A stretch of 64,000 nucleotides of DNA from an uncultured Persicobacter sp. (GTDB lineage Bacteria; Bacteroidota; Bacteroidia; Cytophagales; Cyclobacteriaceae). Under the pieces are notes generated by a model. That model ran no database searches, was not told where the DNA came from, and saw only the letters and a program-made list of their open reading frames with translations. Location of the stretch: contig CANMKE010000003.1 in the NCBI GenBank assembly GCA_947498325.1, positions 232,478-296,477 of the forward strand. Direction: 5' to 3'. How positions within the stretch are numbered: position 1 is the stretch's first letter; every line of letters starts with the position of its first letter. Shown here piece after piece: positions 54,016 to 62,744 of this stretch. The translations under genes and the position numbers were made by a program.

Positions 54016-54480
54016 ATGAAAAATCTATTTTTAATCCTCGTTACTTTTTTACTTTCAACAAACGCTTTTGCAGCAAAAGACAACTTAGTAGAACGCAGCG
54101 GAAAATATTACAATACCTCAGGGGAGCTCTTCAGTGGGCAGTTTGAGAACTTATATACAAATGGTGCCACGAAGGCCATCTTTACGATGGTTAATGGCAG
54201 TAAGCACGGACTGGCGAATACTTATTATGAGTCAGGGCAGCAGAAAGAGCTTGGTGCTTATATGAATGGCCTAAAGCAAGGCAAGTGGATTAAGTGGAAC
54301 AAAAATGGCGTGAAGGTCAGTGAAGCTTATTTCAAGAATGGAGAAAAAGACGGCCGTTGGGTTTTACGCGACGATCAAGGTAATATCCGCTATGAACTTC
54401 AATATGCAAATGGCAAAAAAGTGGGCCACTGGAAGGTATTTGATGCCAACGGCAACCTCACTCAGGAGATGAATTATTGA
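54016..54480 (+). CDS. Exported MORN/YwqK-repeat protein
   Basis: 154-residue protein with a signal peptide (about 1-20, KNLFLILVTFLLSTNAFA). The mature part has five MORN-like repeats of about 23 residues: GELFSGQFENLYTNGATK, NGSKHGLANTYYESGQQK, NGLKQGKWIKWNKNGVKV, NGEKDGRWVLRDDQGNIR, NGKKVGHWKVFDANGNLT. Databases call such proteins YwqK-family antitoxins, but there is no toxin gene beside it and the protein is exported, so that name should not be taken literally. It has its own promoter and terminator. A surface or periplasmic scaffold is more likely. Confidence 0.85.
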   Translation: MKNLFLILVTFLLSTNAFAAKDNLVERSGKYYNTSGELFSGQFENLYTNGATKAIFTMVNGSKHGLANTYYESGQQKELGAYMNGLKQGKWIKWNKNGVKVSEAYFKNGEKDGRWVLRDDQGNIRYELQYANGKKVGHWKVFDANGNLTQEMNY

Positions 54481-54506
54481 TATACTATCTATAATATTAA
54501 GGTTTT

Positions 54507-54536
54507 AAGACGAGCAGTTTGCTCGTCTTTTTTTTG
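54507..54536. terminator. Terminator between YwqK-like gene and lipoprotein gene
   Basis: A 10-bp perfect stem (AAGACGAGCA/TGCTCGTCTT) with a GTT loop and eight Ts. The converging minus-strand gene stops at 54538. Confidence 0.93.
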
Positions 54537-54537
54537 T

Positions 54538-55275
54538 TTATAGAGCTTGAGCGTAACGATTATCAAAAAGTTGTGCATCAATAACTGAACGGCGGTAAAA
54601 AAGTGCCTGGTGTTCCTGCTCTAAAAACTGATTATAAGCCCGCACTTTCTTTCGGGGCCCAGACGGGCGAAAATCAAGGCGGTAATCTTGTTCAGCAATC
54701 TGCTTGCTGTAGGTCTTGAGCGACTGTGATGCCTCCGTAGCATTTGAGGCATATACTTTCCAACAGCCTTTATATTGGTGGTCAAAGTTCACCGAATCGA
54801 AGCGAAAGAGGGAATGTACAAACTGGCGATCTTCTGAATAATAGCGCAGTTCAAGCATCGGGAAGTATTGCATCAGGCTGTCTTGATGAAAAGTAATCTG
54901 ATAAGGAATCACGACCGTTTTCCCTGTCAAATAAGGGGGCTGAATATCAAGTGCCGTCAATTGTTCAAATCGCTTTTTCTTATTGATATTGAACTGAAGG
55001 GTGAGTGAATCGATGCAAGTATTCAGTGTATTTCTTTCTGCTTTCAAGCGTAGGTATGCTTTGCGCTCTGCACAAAAATCTGTATACGTCAGCTGCGCCA
55101 GCTTTTGTTGTATTTTGGGGTTGTTCACTGCCCGAAGACTGTTCAGGCTTGCCGTATCCAGTCCGCTGTTTTTTAGTGCCGACAAGTCTTGATCCAGCCG
55201 GCTGAAATTGATTTTAGCCTCTTTAGGCTCACAAGCCATACAAAGAAGCAAAAATAGTATTCCGATATACCTCAT
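54538..55275 (-). CDS. Hypothetical lipoprotein (245 aa)
   Basis: 245 residues with a lipoprotein signal (RYIGILFLLLCMAC; lipobox CMAC, Cys15). The mature protein begins with an acidic, helical segment (SRLDQDLSALKNSGLDTASL), has a charged coiled-coil-like stretch at 68-105, then a beta-rich middle (VVIPYQITFHQDSLMQYFP, LELRYYSEDRQFVH). I do not recognise the family. It lies downstream of, and on the same strand as, the beta-helix lipoprotein, but a terminator separates them. Function unknown. Confidence 0.7.
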   Translation of the reverse strand: MRYIGILFLLLCMACEPKEAKINFSRLDQDLSALKNSGLDTASLNSLRAVNNPKIQQKLAQLTYTDFCAERKAYLRLKAERNTLNTCIDSLTLQFNINKKKRFEQLTALDIQPPYLTGKTVVIPYQITFHQDSLMQYFPMLELRYYSEDRQFVHSLFRFDSVNFDHQYKGCWKVYASNATEASQSLKTYSKQIAEQDYRLDFRPSGPRKKVRAYNQFLEQEHQALFYRRSVIDAQLFDNRYAQAL

Positions 55276-55280
55276 TTTTT

Positions 55281-55317
55281 TACAAAAAAAAAGTCGCTCA
55301 CAAGATGTAAGCGACTT
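55281..55317 (-). terminator. Terminator after the beta-helix lipoprotein gene
   Basis: On the minus strand AAGTCGCT/AGCGACTT (8-bp stem) runs into nine Ts, 18 bp after the stop at 55335. Confidence 0.88.
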
Positions 55318-55334
55318 CTGTTAATGATTAAATC

Positions 55335-56564
55335 TTATTTTGCGTCGCTGTCGCCAACGGCTACCGATTTACCCCAAGTAACCAATGCCTGAGGCGCGCC
55401 AGTTGCCGATGCGTCAAGACCTGCACCGAAGAAGCCTTTAACTGCCTCAATTTGTGCATCAGTGGCATCTTCTTGCCCGGAACCTGCTTTCACGCTGTAA
55501 GTCAATTCAGTACCGTTTGTTGCCATGTATTTCAACTTTTCAATAGAAGAAGTGGCATCTTCAATATGACCAATAGACTCCAAAGTTTCAACATCGATAA
55601 TGCTCTTTGTTGCCGCACCGTCTGCTACTTTACCAAATCCTTCAATCACAACGTTAGTCAAGTCAAAAGCAGTACCCGCACGCAATTTCAAGCCGTTTGA
55701 GCCTACGTTATCTTTATCCACCAAAGTCAAGTTAGTGATCATTGGCTTAGAAAGAGGAAGCGCCTGGAAGTTTGAACCATTATTATCAGCCTCGATACCG
55801 CGGTCATTTTCACCGTTGTTAATCGCCGAATTGTGCTCACCATAGATATTCTCAACACTACCTGTCCATCCGTAAGTCCAGTCAAAGATATCATCCTGAG
55901 AACCGTAAGCAAATAAGTTCGTCGCATTCACTGTACCACCGAACCACTCAAAAGCATCATCAGAAGCGTTATAAACGGCAATGTGATCGAGTTTCGTTCC
56001 ACTACCAACACCGTTCAAAGTTACGCCGTTGTGCTCTTTCTCAGAGTTAATCTGGTTTCCACCATATTTGAATACGGCATACTCAATAGATCCTGAGTTA
56101 TCATCATTGATTTGACCACCATAGATCGCATCTCCTACCTCTGCAGTAGCTGTACCGCCATCAACATTAATTGGCGCCTGACCATTAACGATCAAACCAC
56201 CCCATGCACCAGGCTTAGCCTCTTGTGTATTTACTGTAAATACTACCTCTTTACCAGCTGATCCTTTGATGAAAATTTTTGATCCCTGCTCTACCAACAA
56301 ATATGAGCTCTCTCCATTCTTAATCGTAACATCTTCCTCGATAGTTAAAGAAGCGTCTTCTGTTACGTGAATTCCTCTATTGATAAAGTAGGTTTCACCA
56401 GCCATTAAAGTAACATCTTTATCAACGTCCTTTACAATTTCATTATTGTCGTTGATGATCTCGTTTGTTGGATCTACAGGATTTGAGTCATCGCTTGAAC
56501 AAGATGAAAAGCCTAATGCTATAATCATAGCTGCGGCAACTGGTAATCTGAATAGTTTTTTCAT
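55335..56564 (-). CDS. Surface lipoprotein, predicted right-handed beta-helix
   Basis: 409-residue lipoprotein. The signal ends in FSSC (Cys22) followed by SSDDS, resembling the acidic surface-export signal of Bacteroidota lipoproteins. The body repeats short beta-strand and N/D/G turns (VTIKNGESSYLLVEQGSKIFIKG, GAWGGLIVNGQAPIN, NGVTLNGVGSGTKLDHIAVYN), typical of parallel beta-helix proteins. ATG 56564 is used because the upstream ATG lies at the promoter. It follows the TonB-dependent receptor on the same strand, 113 bp after its stop, suggesting a receptor-lipoprotein pair as in SusCD-like systems, though it is not a SusD homologue. Confidence 0.85.
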   Translation of the reverse strand: MKKLFRLPVAAAMIIALGFSSCSSDDSNPVDPTNEIINDNNEIVKDVDKDVTLMAGETYFINRGIHVTEDASLTIEEDVTIKNGESSYLLVEQGSKIFIKGSAGKEVVFTVNTQEAKPGAWGGLIVNGQAPINVDGGTATAEVGDAIYGGQINDDNSGSIEYAVFKYGGNQINSEKEHNGVTLNGVGSGTKLDHIAVYNASDDAFEWFGGTVNATNLFAYGSQDDIFDWTYGWTGSVENIYGEHNSAINNGENDRGIEADNNGSNFQALPLSKPMITNLTLVDKDNVGSNGLKLRAGTAFDLTNVVIEGFGKVADGAATKSIIDVETLESIGHIEDATSSIEKLKYMATNGTELTYSVKAGSGQEDATDAQIEAVKGFFGAGLDASATGAPQALVTWGKSVAVGDSDAK

Positions 56565-56612
56565 GATAAATAGTAATAATATAAGGTTTGTTTTTGCGTC
56601 TTTGTCATGATA

Positions 56613-56620
56613 CAAATGTA
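56613..56620 (-). promoter_or_regulatory. -7 promoter element of the beta-helix lipoprotein gene
   Basis: Minus-strand TACATTTG matches TAnnTTTG, with TTG 23 bp further upstream. It is 49 bp before the ATG at 56564. Confidence 0.5.
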
Positions 56621-56677
56621 TATCTCTAACATTACCTTAAATGCAATAACATATTTATTATTCGTTAACTTTTATGA

Positions 56678-59440
56678 TTATTTAATCAAATAACTTAATG
56701 ATATACTAAAGTCCATACCCGCATGGTAAGCATCAACCAACTGTCGATCGATTTGGGTATCGCTAAAGTCTTGCTGATATCTTTCAATCTCAGGATTAAG
56801 TATATTTCTGACTTTCAAATCTACACTCCAATTTTCTGCAATTTGATTCTTCCAGATGAAATCCAGGCGAGGGACACCTTTTTCATAAATATCACCAGCA
56901 CCCTGCTGACCTGCGGCGTACACACGATCGCCGAACATGTTAAACACACCACTGAAGGTAGTATTCCATTGGCCAAATTCGTGATTGTAAGCGACGTTTG
57001 CATTCAGCAAATAAGGGGAAGCACCTTGCAATGCACGAGATTGGTTGGTTAAGATGGCTGATTTATCATCACCTTCTTTAAGTTTAATTTCCGACACCAT
57101 TAATGTGGTATTGAAACCGACACTAAATCCATCGAAATCCTCTCCGAGCACAGCACCTAAATTTTTATTCAGTTCAATTTCTGTTCCGTAAACATTTGCG
57201 GCCTCGGTGTTAGTATAGGTAAATAAGTTACCTCCACCCTGTGCAACCTGTGTCATCTCTATGGCATCGTTGATTCGTTTTCCGAAAAGAGCGACACTGA
57301 ATACATCGCCTGAATTTGGGAAATATTCATACTTCAGGTCTACGTTATAATTCGTAGAATTCTCCAAATCCTTATTACCCTCAAACAGGTTCCCGTCAAT
57401 ATCTTGATACTGGAAAGGAATGATCTCTCTCATGCCTGGGCGGGTCAATGTTTTACTTGCCGCAAGTCTGAAGTTGGTTTTGTCATTCAGGGCATATTTC
57501 AAAGAGATCGAAGGAAGGAAATCATTGGTTTTATACTCACTGATTCTGAAAGGATCATCATAGGCATTTCTTAATGAACGGAAATGAACCTCTTGCAAAC
57601 CATTTTCATATCGTACACCAGCAATTGCTTTCAATCGTTCAGAAAAATTATAATCATAAGTTACAAATGCCGCATTCACATTCATAAAAGCTTCGAATTC
57701 ATGCTGTGCCACATCTATACCATTGGTATATGTATAATAACCTTTTTCATAGTTTTCATCTGTAAAAAAAGCGTCGGGATTATCAGCATATACAGGTTGT
57801 TTTAATCCTTCCTCACCCGTTGCTCTCAGGTTGTACTGAAAAGACTTCATCTGGCGCCCTTTGAATCTTCCCTGGTAACCGAATTTCACTTCTCCTTTGG
57901 TTTCATCTTCATTCAGCATACCATGCTTGTAAGAGAAATTTGCTTTAGCGGCCACCTCATTTTCATCCATATCACTCCAGAAACGGTGGTTTTGCGACGC
58001 ATTCAATTGCAGCAATCTATTCGACTCTGTTCTGAAACTATTCTGACGACGGTCAGGCTCCACTCTGTTTGTGGTAGAGTAGGAACCGCCCCACTCAAAA
58101 GCGAGTGTTCCATCAGTATTCAATTCATGACTACCGAGTAATTGGTTGGTCAGTAGTTGTGTTTGGGTGTAAGTGTTACGACGAATCAGGATATCGTCTG
58201 CGTTCACATCCTGAATGTAACCAAACAGCTCTGAATTTGTGTTGTCTGATGTATTGGCAAACAAGACATTATAAGTGAAATTATGCTGATCGTTCAGTGC
58301 GTAGTTTACACCAAGCAGGGCGGTAGTCAAAGTGCTATAAACGTACTCATCTCGCTCGAAATTATTCATTTCAGCAGCCTGAGCGTTCAAGTTTCTTTTG
58401 GTACCTCCTTTATAAGAATAATTGTTTTCGTGCGCTACCGATGCGATAAACCCGAGGTGGGAATCGACACCAAGCTCATATTTTTTACCGCCACGTGCGC
58501 TGAAGTCGAAGCCTACAGGAGCATTGCCTACGGTAGGGGTGAAGCCATTTTCAAAAGGCTGCCCACTTTCGCTTACTGATGGCACATTACGTGTCGTCAG
58601 TGGGTTGGTACGGCCATTGCCACTGAAGCCCAGTCGCTCGAACTGCCCATTTTTGAAGGAAGAAAATCTTTTGCCAGTAGTAATTGAGTTGGCACTGATG
58701 CCGCCACCCAAAGACAAAAATGCCTCTTCAGGATACGTCTTTGTTCCAATATCAATGGCTGCGCCACCAAAGTCACCATATTCGTTGGCGTTGAAAGTTT
58801 TGCTTACCGAGATGGCTTCTACAACATCGGTAGGGAAGATTGACAAGGGGATCATCTTCAGGTCAGGGTTTGTGGCAGGTACAGGCAGGCCGTTAAGCGT
58901 TGCGCTGTTATAGCGGTCACCCAGTCCACGTACAAATACGCCTTTAGCACCAACTTTTGCGATACCCGACATCTTTGTCAGGCCATCTTCTACATTGGAA
59001 ACACCTTTTACGGCCATTTCCTGAACACCGAGGTTTTCAACCATCGTTGCCGCTTTTTTCCGTTCCAACAGCAGCACCTCACTGCCTGAACGTTCCGCTT
59101 TACTGCGGATCACGACACCTTCGAGCTCTACCAAATCAGGATCCAGATCAACATTGAGGGTCGTTGCTCCATTTGCAGCAACCTGCACCGCACCTGTCCA
59201 GTCTTTATAACCGATGTAAGATACTGTGATGGTTTGTGCTCCTGCGGAAGCATTAAACTGAAAATTACCGAAAACATCCGTTGCTGTACCTGTCGTTGTT
59301 CCTTTGATCAGCACGTTTGCTCCAATCACTTCTTCTCCCGTATTTTTATCTTTTACGGTTCCCTTAATCGTTCCACTTTGTGCAAAAACGGCGATATTGA
59401 TCAATGCCAGCAACCAAGAGGTTAGTAATGTTCTTTTCAT
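56678..59440 (-). CDS. TonB-dependent receptor with CarboxypepD_reg-like N-terminal domain
   Basis: 920-residue outer-membrane transporter. Signal peptide 1-20, CarboxypepD_reg-like domain about 22-108 (GTIKGTVKDKNTGEEVIGANVLIKG), plug domain about 115-240 (GVSNVEDGLTKMSGIAKVGAKG, VRGLGDRYNSATLNGLPVP) and a 22-strand-type barrel thereafter ending in an aromatic DFSISLSYLIK. A beta-helix lipoprotein follows 113 bp downstream on the same strand. The two TonB copies in the window could energise it. The substrate is unknown; the lipoprotein partner is not SusD. Confidence 0.94.
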   Translation of the reverse strand: MKRTLLTSWLLALINIAVFAQSGTIKGTVKDKNTGEEVIGANVLIKGTTTGTATDVFGNFQFNASAGAQTITVSYIGYKDWTGAVQVAANGATTLNVDLDPDLVELEGVVIRSKAERSGSEVLLLERKKAATMVENLGVQEMAVKGVSNVEDGLTKMSGIAKVGAKGVFVRGLGDRYNSATLNGLPVPATNPDLKMIPLSIFPTDVVEAISVSKTFNANEYGDFGGAAIDIGTKTYPEEAFLSLGGGISANSITTGKRFSSFKNGQFERLGFSGNGRTNPLTTRNVPSVSESGQPFENGFTPTVGNAPVGFDFSARGGKKYELGVDSHLGFIASVAHENNYSYKGGTKRNLNAQAAEMNNFERDEYVYSTLTTALLGVNYALNDQHNFTYNVLFANTSDNTNSELFGYIQDVNADDILIRRNTYTQTQLLTNQLLGSHELNTDGTLAFEWGGSYSTTNRVEPDRRQNSFRTESNRLLQLNASQNHRFWSDMDENEVAAKANFSYKHGMLNEDETKGEVKFGYQGRFKGRQMKSFQYNLRATGEEGLKQPVYADNPDAFFTDENYEKGYYTYTNGIDVAQHEFEAFMNVNAAFVTYDYNFSERLKAIAGVRYENGLQEVHFRSLRNAYDDPFRISEYKTNDFLPSISLKYALNDKTNFRLAASKTLTRPGMREIIPFQYQDIDGNLFEGNKDLENSTNYNVDLKYEYFPNSGDVFSVALFGKRINDAIEMTQVAQGGGNLFTYTNTEAANVYGTEIELNKNLGAVLGEDFDGFSVGFNTTLMVSEIKLKEGDDKSAILTNQSRALQGASPYLLNANVAYNHEFGQWNTTFSGVFNMFGDRVYAAGQQGAGDIYEKGVPRLDFIWKNQIAENWSVDLKVRNILNPEIERYQQDFSDTQIDRQLVDAYHAGMDFSISLSYLIK

Positions 59441-59471
59441 GGGTTTTCTTTGTAGCTAATTTTATCTGCCA

Positions 59472-59479
59472 CAAAAGTA
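59472..59479 (-). promoter_or_regulatory. -7 promoter element of the TonB-dependent receptor
   Basis: Minus-strand TACTTTTG matches TAnnTTTG, 31 bp upstream of the ATG at 59440; no -33 TTG is visible. Confidence 0.5.
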
Positions 59480-59744
59480 GACCTGCACTGTTACTTAATC
59501 CTCGTTTAATTTTTAATTAAACTTTACCTCTTGCCGCCTTAATATTACCTGTGCTTTACCAAATTCGCTTTGGCGCACTCAATAGGTTACCCATGTATAA
59601 CTACTGCTCCATAATTTCACTGCAACCAGCCCAAAATGCCGCCTTAAGCCATTTAAATAGCCTATTTCATCATGGAAACCTCAAATTAACATTGTAGTAA
59701 TATTCACCAGTTCGGGCTATTTTCAGCCATATAATTATTAGGTA

Positions 59745-59784
59745 TAAAAAAAGGATGTAAGGTTTATTCCCTTACATCCTTTTT
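59745..59784 (-). terminator. Terminator of the arsenic operon
   Basis: A 15-bp perfect stem (AAAAAGGATGTAAGG/CCTTACATCCTTTTT) with a 7-nt loop, 15 bp after the arsB stop on the minus strand; the T-run continues on that strand. Confidence 0.94.
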
Positions 59785-59799
59785 AATCTGCCCTTCACT

Positions 59800-60867
59800 C
59801 TACGACTGAACCGCTGAAGGTTTGGGCTTGGGTTTATAAAATCGATCACGTAAACCGAAGGCGACACGCACCAGTAGAATCAGGGCAGGGACTTCAACCA
59901 ACGGGCCAATAACACCTGTAAACGCCTGACCTGAGTTCAGCCCGAAAACGGCAATAGCCACAGCGATGGCCAATTCAAAGTTGTTTCCTGCGGCAGTGAA
60001 TGAGATCGCCATATTTTCATCATAAGGAGCGCCCATCATTTTGCTCATAAAGAAACCAACAAAGAACATGATGATGAAATAAATCAGCAAAGGCACTGCA
60101 ATGAGGAAGACATCAAAAGGAATTTTGACGATCAGCTCCCCTTTCAGGGAGAACATCACCACGATGGTCAGCAACAAAGCGACCAATGTCATCGGCGAGA
60201 TTGCAGGAATGAAGGTTTGCTCATACCACTGCTTTCCTTTGGCCTTTACCAATACCACCCGGCTCAGAATACCCAGTAAAAAAGGAATACCGAGGTAGAT
60301 GGCTACCGACTCGGCAATTGTGCCGATGGAAATATCTACAATAGCGCCTTCGAAGCCCAATAGAGGGGGCAGTTTCGTGATGAAAAGCCAGGCGTAAAAA
60401 CTGTAGCCAAACACCTGAAAGATGGAATTCAGTGCCACCAGACCAGCGCCGTACTCGCTGCTGCCATCGGCCAGATCATTCCATACCAAAACCATTGCAA
60501 TGCATCGGGCGAGGCCAATCAGGATCAACCCAACCATATACTCAGGGTAATCGTGCAGGAAGATCAACGCAAGAGCGAACATCAGTGTAGGTCCAATAAT
60601 CCAGTTAAGCACAAGAGAGACGCTCAGTACCTTCACATTTTTGAATACTTTGGGCAGTAACCTATAATTCACTTTCGCCAGTGGGGGATACATCATCAGG
60701 ATCAAACCGATGGCAATAGGGACATTGGTACTGCCCGTCTGCATTTGATTGATATACTCAGGAAAGCTCGGCAACAGATAACCCAGCCCAACACCAATCG
60801 CCATAGCGAGGAAGATCCACCAGGTGAGGTTACGATCCAGAAATCCCAGTTTTTTTGTATTGCTCAT
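59800..60867 (-). CDS. arsB: ACR3-family arsenite efflux permease
   Basis: 355-residue membrane protein of the ACR3 type, exporting arsenite. Ten transmembrane helices are expected. Signature stretches are [20 protein letters not shown] with the essential Cys, [18 protein letters not shown], and [42 protein letters not shown]. It starts three bases after the arsC stop and is last in the operon arsR-DUF6428-arsC-arsB. The gene is ACR3, although many annotations use arsB. Confidence 0.95.
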   Translation of the reverse strand: MSNTKKLGFLDRNLTWWIFLAMAIGVGLGYLLPSFPEYINQMQTGSTNVPIAIGLILMMYPPLAKVNYRLLPKVFKNVKVLSVSLVLNWIIGPTLMFALALIFLHDYPEYMVGLILIGLARCIAMVLVWNDLADGSSEYGAGLVALNSIFQVFGYSFYAWLFITKLPPLLGFEGAIVDISIGTIAESVAIYLGIPFLLGILSRVVLVKAKGKQWYEQTFIPAISPMTLVALLLTIVVMFSLKGELIVKIPFDVFLIAVPLLIYFIIMFFVGFFMSKMMGAPYDENMAISFTAAGNNFELAIAVAIAVFGLNSGQAFTGVIGPLVEVPALILLVRVAFGLRDRFYKPKPKPSAVQS

Positions 60868-60870
60868 GGT

Positions 60871-61491
60871 TTATTTTTTAATTTTTGAAAAGGCATAAAA
60901 CAGCTCGTTGGCAATTTGCGCCGAACGTTCATCGTATTTCTGACCTTCTTCCGCAGTACCGTCAAAAGCCTTGGGGTCTTCATAGCGCAAAGGGATTCGT
61001 GCCTCTGCCCCAAAAAGTACCGGGCAATTTTCGTCGGCATGCGAACAGGTCATGATGCTTGCATATTCTGCTGAAGGGTTTACCGCATCGTCGAAGAGCT
61101 TTGAAAAAGCGACCTGTGGTGCCGCCTCCTCTGCATAAGACATGCTGTACCGAGGGTTTTCATCGCCTTCTGCTTCAACTTTAAAGCCTGCTCGCTGCAA
61201 TGATGCCACTGCTCTTTCGTTAAATGCCGTAACTTCTACACCTCCTGAATAGGTATCAGCAGGTACCTGATGGTAGTCTGCGGCAACCTTCGCCCAAAGT
61301 TGCGTCAGATGGCTCCGACGGGAGTTGTGCGTACAGATAAAGTTCAGCTGAGCCGTCTTTTGCTGATCGACTTTCGACTGAATATAGTCAATCAGTACTT
61401 GAAGGTCCGCTTTGCGGTTCTCGTCAATAGGTTGACCCGTCCAATCGGCAACGGTCTTTTGCAGCGTAGGAAAAAGGGTGATTGATTTCAT
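60871..61491 (-). CDS. arsC: Arsenate reductase, low-molecular-weight phosphatase type
   Basis: 206 residues. Reduces arsenate to arsenite for export by ACR3. The catalytic loop is CTHNSRRS (Cys53-x5-Arg59-Ser60), the Cx5RS motif of the LMW-PTP fold, and further cysteines (MTCSHADENCPVLF) could act in a thiol relay. The ~206-residue form is longer than the ~140-residue ArsC of Gram-positives, with an extra N-terminal helix and C-terminal tail. Three-base spacing to arsB implies co-translation. Confidence 0.9.
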   Translation of the reverse strand: MKSITLFPTLQKTVADWTGQPIDENRKADLQVLIDYIQSKVDQQKTAQLNFICTHNSRRSHLTQLWAKVAADYHQVPADTYSGGVEVTAFNERAVASLQRAGFKVEAEGDENPRYSMSYAEEAAPQVAFSKLFDDAVNPSAEYASIMTCSHADENCPVLFGAEARIPLRYEDPKAFDGTAEEGQKYDERSAQIANELFYAFSKIKK

Positions 61492-61571
61492 GGTGTATGT
61501 TTAGATTTTTTAATTTCAAAAATTTGCACAGTCAGGGCACTGTACTGAAGCCCCTTGCAATAGGAGAAGGA

Positions 61572-62054
61572 TTAACAACAACCTGTATTGGGATCGCAAG
61601 TCTGCCCACTGATTTGCCCAAGGGTATTCATTCTAATTCTTGGTTTTTCTTCTCGTGGCGTGATCCCGCAACGATCTGGTGCAAGGCAATCGGTGGTCAT
61701 GACAGAAAGCATGAACTTTCCCCGACCGATGGTTTTTAGCTGAAACAATCCAATGGTCTGCTGTTGGTATTCCACTTCAACCTCCGCATCTGGCAGCTCC
61801 AGCACTTTTTCTGTATCCTCAATAATCTTCAGTACTTTTTCACCACTCAAGCGGTGCTGAAGGTCATCAGCTACCCAAAGCTGAAAACAAATGGTGGTAT
61901 TTTCCTGCAATGTACCTCCACAGTCAAGGAATTTTTTGGTTTTCACGCCTGCTTCCGTCAGGTGGAAATGCGCAGGAACGGCAGTGCCTTCAGGGGTTTG
62001 AATATGTAATGCGTCAGTGCCTTTTAAAGCTTCTTTGAGTTCAGATAATGTCAT
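61572..62054 (-). CDS. DUF6428 family protein of the arsenic operon
   Basis: 160-residue soluble protein of the DUF6428 family, which recurs in Bacteroidota ars operons. It starts MTLSELKEALKGTDAL, contains PAHFHLTEAGVKTKKFLDCGG and ends with a cysteine-rich tail (TCDPNTGCC), plus a TTDCLAPDRCGI motif. The cysteines could bind As(III) or pass it to the efflux pump, but no role has been shown as far as I know. It lies between arsR and arsC. Confidence 0.8.
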   Translation of the reverse strand: MTLSELKEALKGTDALHIQTPEGTAVPAHFHLTEAGVKTKKFLDCGGTLQENTTICFQLWVADDLQHRLSGEKVLKIIEDTEKVLELPDAEVEVEYQQQTIGLFQLKTIGRGKFMLSVMTTDCLAPDRCGITPREEKPRIRMNTLGQISGQTCDPNTGCC

Positions 62055-62140
62055 GGTTTGAGTCGTTATTTTTTTATGGAGTGAAGAAATCTTCGGAGCA
62101 ATTCAAAGCCCATCGAATGATGGATATGTGATGGTTTGCC

Positions 62141-62467
62141 TTAGCAACATTTGGGAGTATCCAACTTGATGGATATACTTACCACAAACTGTTGTATAGC
62201 CTCCCAGCATTCTTTATTAATGCAGTAATTCATCTGCTTGCCATCGATCGTGCCCTGCACCAGCCCAACTCTTTTAAGCTCTGAAAGGTGCTTGCTGATT
62301 GTTGGTTGTGCCAGTGGCAACTCTTCTACCAAATCGTTGCCAATACAGCGGTCGCAATTGGCCAGGTACTGCATGATGTACAAACGTGCAGGGTGACCAA
62401 GTGCCTTCAGCCGCTCGGCCATCAAATTGATTTCTGACGAAAATCCTTCTGTTTTTGTTATTCCCAT
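62141..62467 (-). CDS. arsR: ArsR/SmtB-family arsenic-responsive repressor
   Basis: 108-residue winged-helix repressor. The HTH is at about 53-70 (AQPTISKHLSELKRVGLVQG). Candidate arsenite ligands are Cys38 and Cys41 (ANCDRCIG), Cys82 and Cys87, plus a C-terminal Cys107-Cys108 pair; the exact site is uncertain. It is the first gene of the operon and should repress it until As(III) binds. The upstream 62466-62487 region is an AT-rich imperfect dyad, a plausible operator. Confidence 0.93.
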   Translation of the reverse strand: MGITKTEGFSSEINLMAERLKALGHPARLYIMQYLANCDRCIGNDLVEELPLAQPTISKHLSELKRVGLVQGTIDGKQMNYCINKECWEAIQQFVVSISIKLDTPKCC

Positions 62468-62487
62468 ATAGCAATATTAGAATATAT
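62466..62487 (-). promoter_or_regulatory. Candidate ArsR operator
   Basis: The segment from ATATAGCAATA to TTAGAATATAT has imperfect dyad symmetry and abuts the arsR start on the minus strand. ArsR-type repressors commonly bind AT-rich dyads at their own promoter. Evidence is weak because the region is AT-rich overall. Confidence 0.3.
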
Positions 62488-62512
62488 TTTTCAGAATTAA
62501 AACCTTAAGCAA

Positions 62513-62538
62513 AAAAAAGATCCCCGAAGGGATCTTTT
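62513..62538 (-). terminator. Terminator of the hairpin locus downstream of moxR
   Basis: AAAAGATCCC/GGGATCTTTT (10-bp perfect stem, CGAA loop in the plus orientation) runs into a longer T-run on the minus strand. It closes a minus-strand transcript containing two further hairpins. Confidence 0.9.
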
Positions 62539-62620
62539 ACTGATTGAACAAGCGACGCTTGCGATATTTTTTGAGTCTTAGCATCCCGCTAAGACCAATA
62601 TTTGAGGTATTAAAAACCAT
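62537..62620 (-). CDS. Possible 27-aa basic small protein (or structured RNA)
   Basis: On the minus strand ATG at 62618-62620 opens a 27-codon frame ending TAA at 62537-62539, inside the terminator. The product is basic at its end (LRLKKYRKRRLFNQ). The same segment carries two perfect hairpins: GTCTTAGC/GCTAAGAC at 62575-62595 and CAAGCG-A-CGCTTG at 62549-62561. The structure could reflect a small RNA rather than a coding gene. It lies 124 bp after moxR on the same strand. Confidence 0.35.
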   Translation of the reverse strand: MVFNTSNIGLSGMLRLKKYRKRRLFNQ

Positions 62621-62744
62621 GATTACCTTGATTTAAAGGATTTCCATGATTATTTATTTTGCCTAAAAGTTGATTAATCAGCACCAACCGAATAGCTCGT
62701 TCAAAAAAATCTGTGGACAAATAAATACCCCTTTGTATTATCAA

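Larger units (their letters stand above)
59441..59799. other. 359-bp intergenic region between ars operon end and TonB-dependent receptor
   Basis: Contains the receptor promoter element (59472-59479, minus) and the ars terminator (59745-59784). The middle has no gene or structure that I can support. Confidence 0.6.

Noticed and set aside
54016..54480. Toxin-antitoxin module based on the YwqK family name
   Set aside because: The protein is exported and no toxin-like gene is adjacent; flanking genes are a carboxypeptidase-regulatory-like protein and a lipoprotein.
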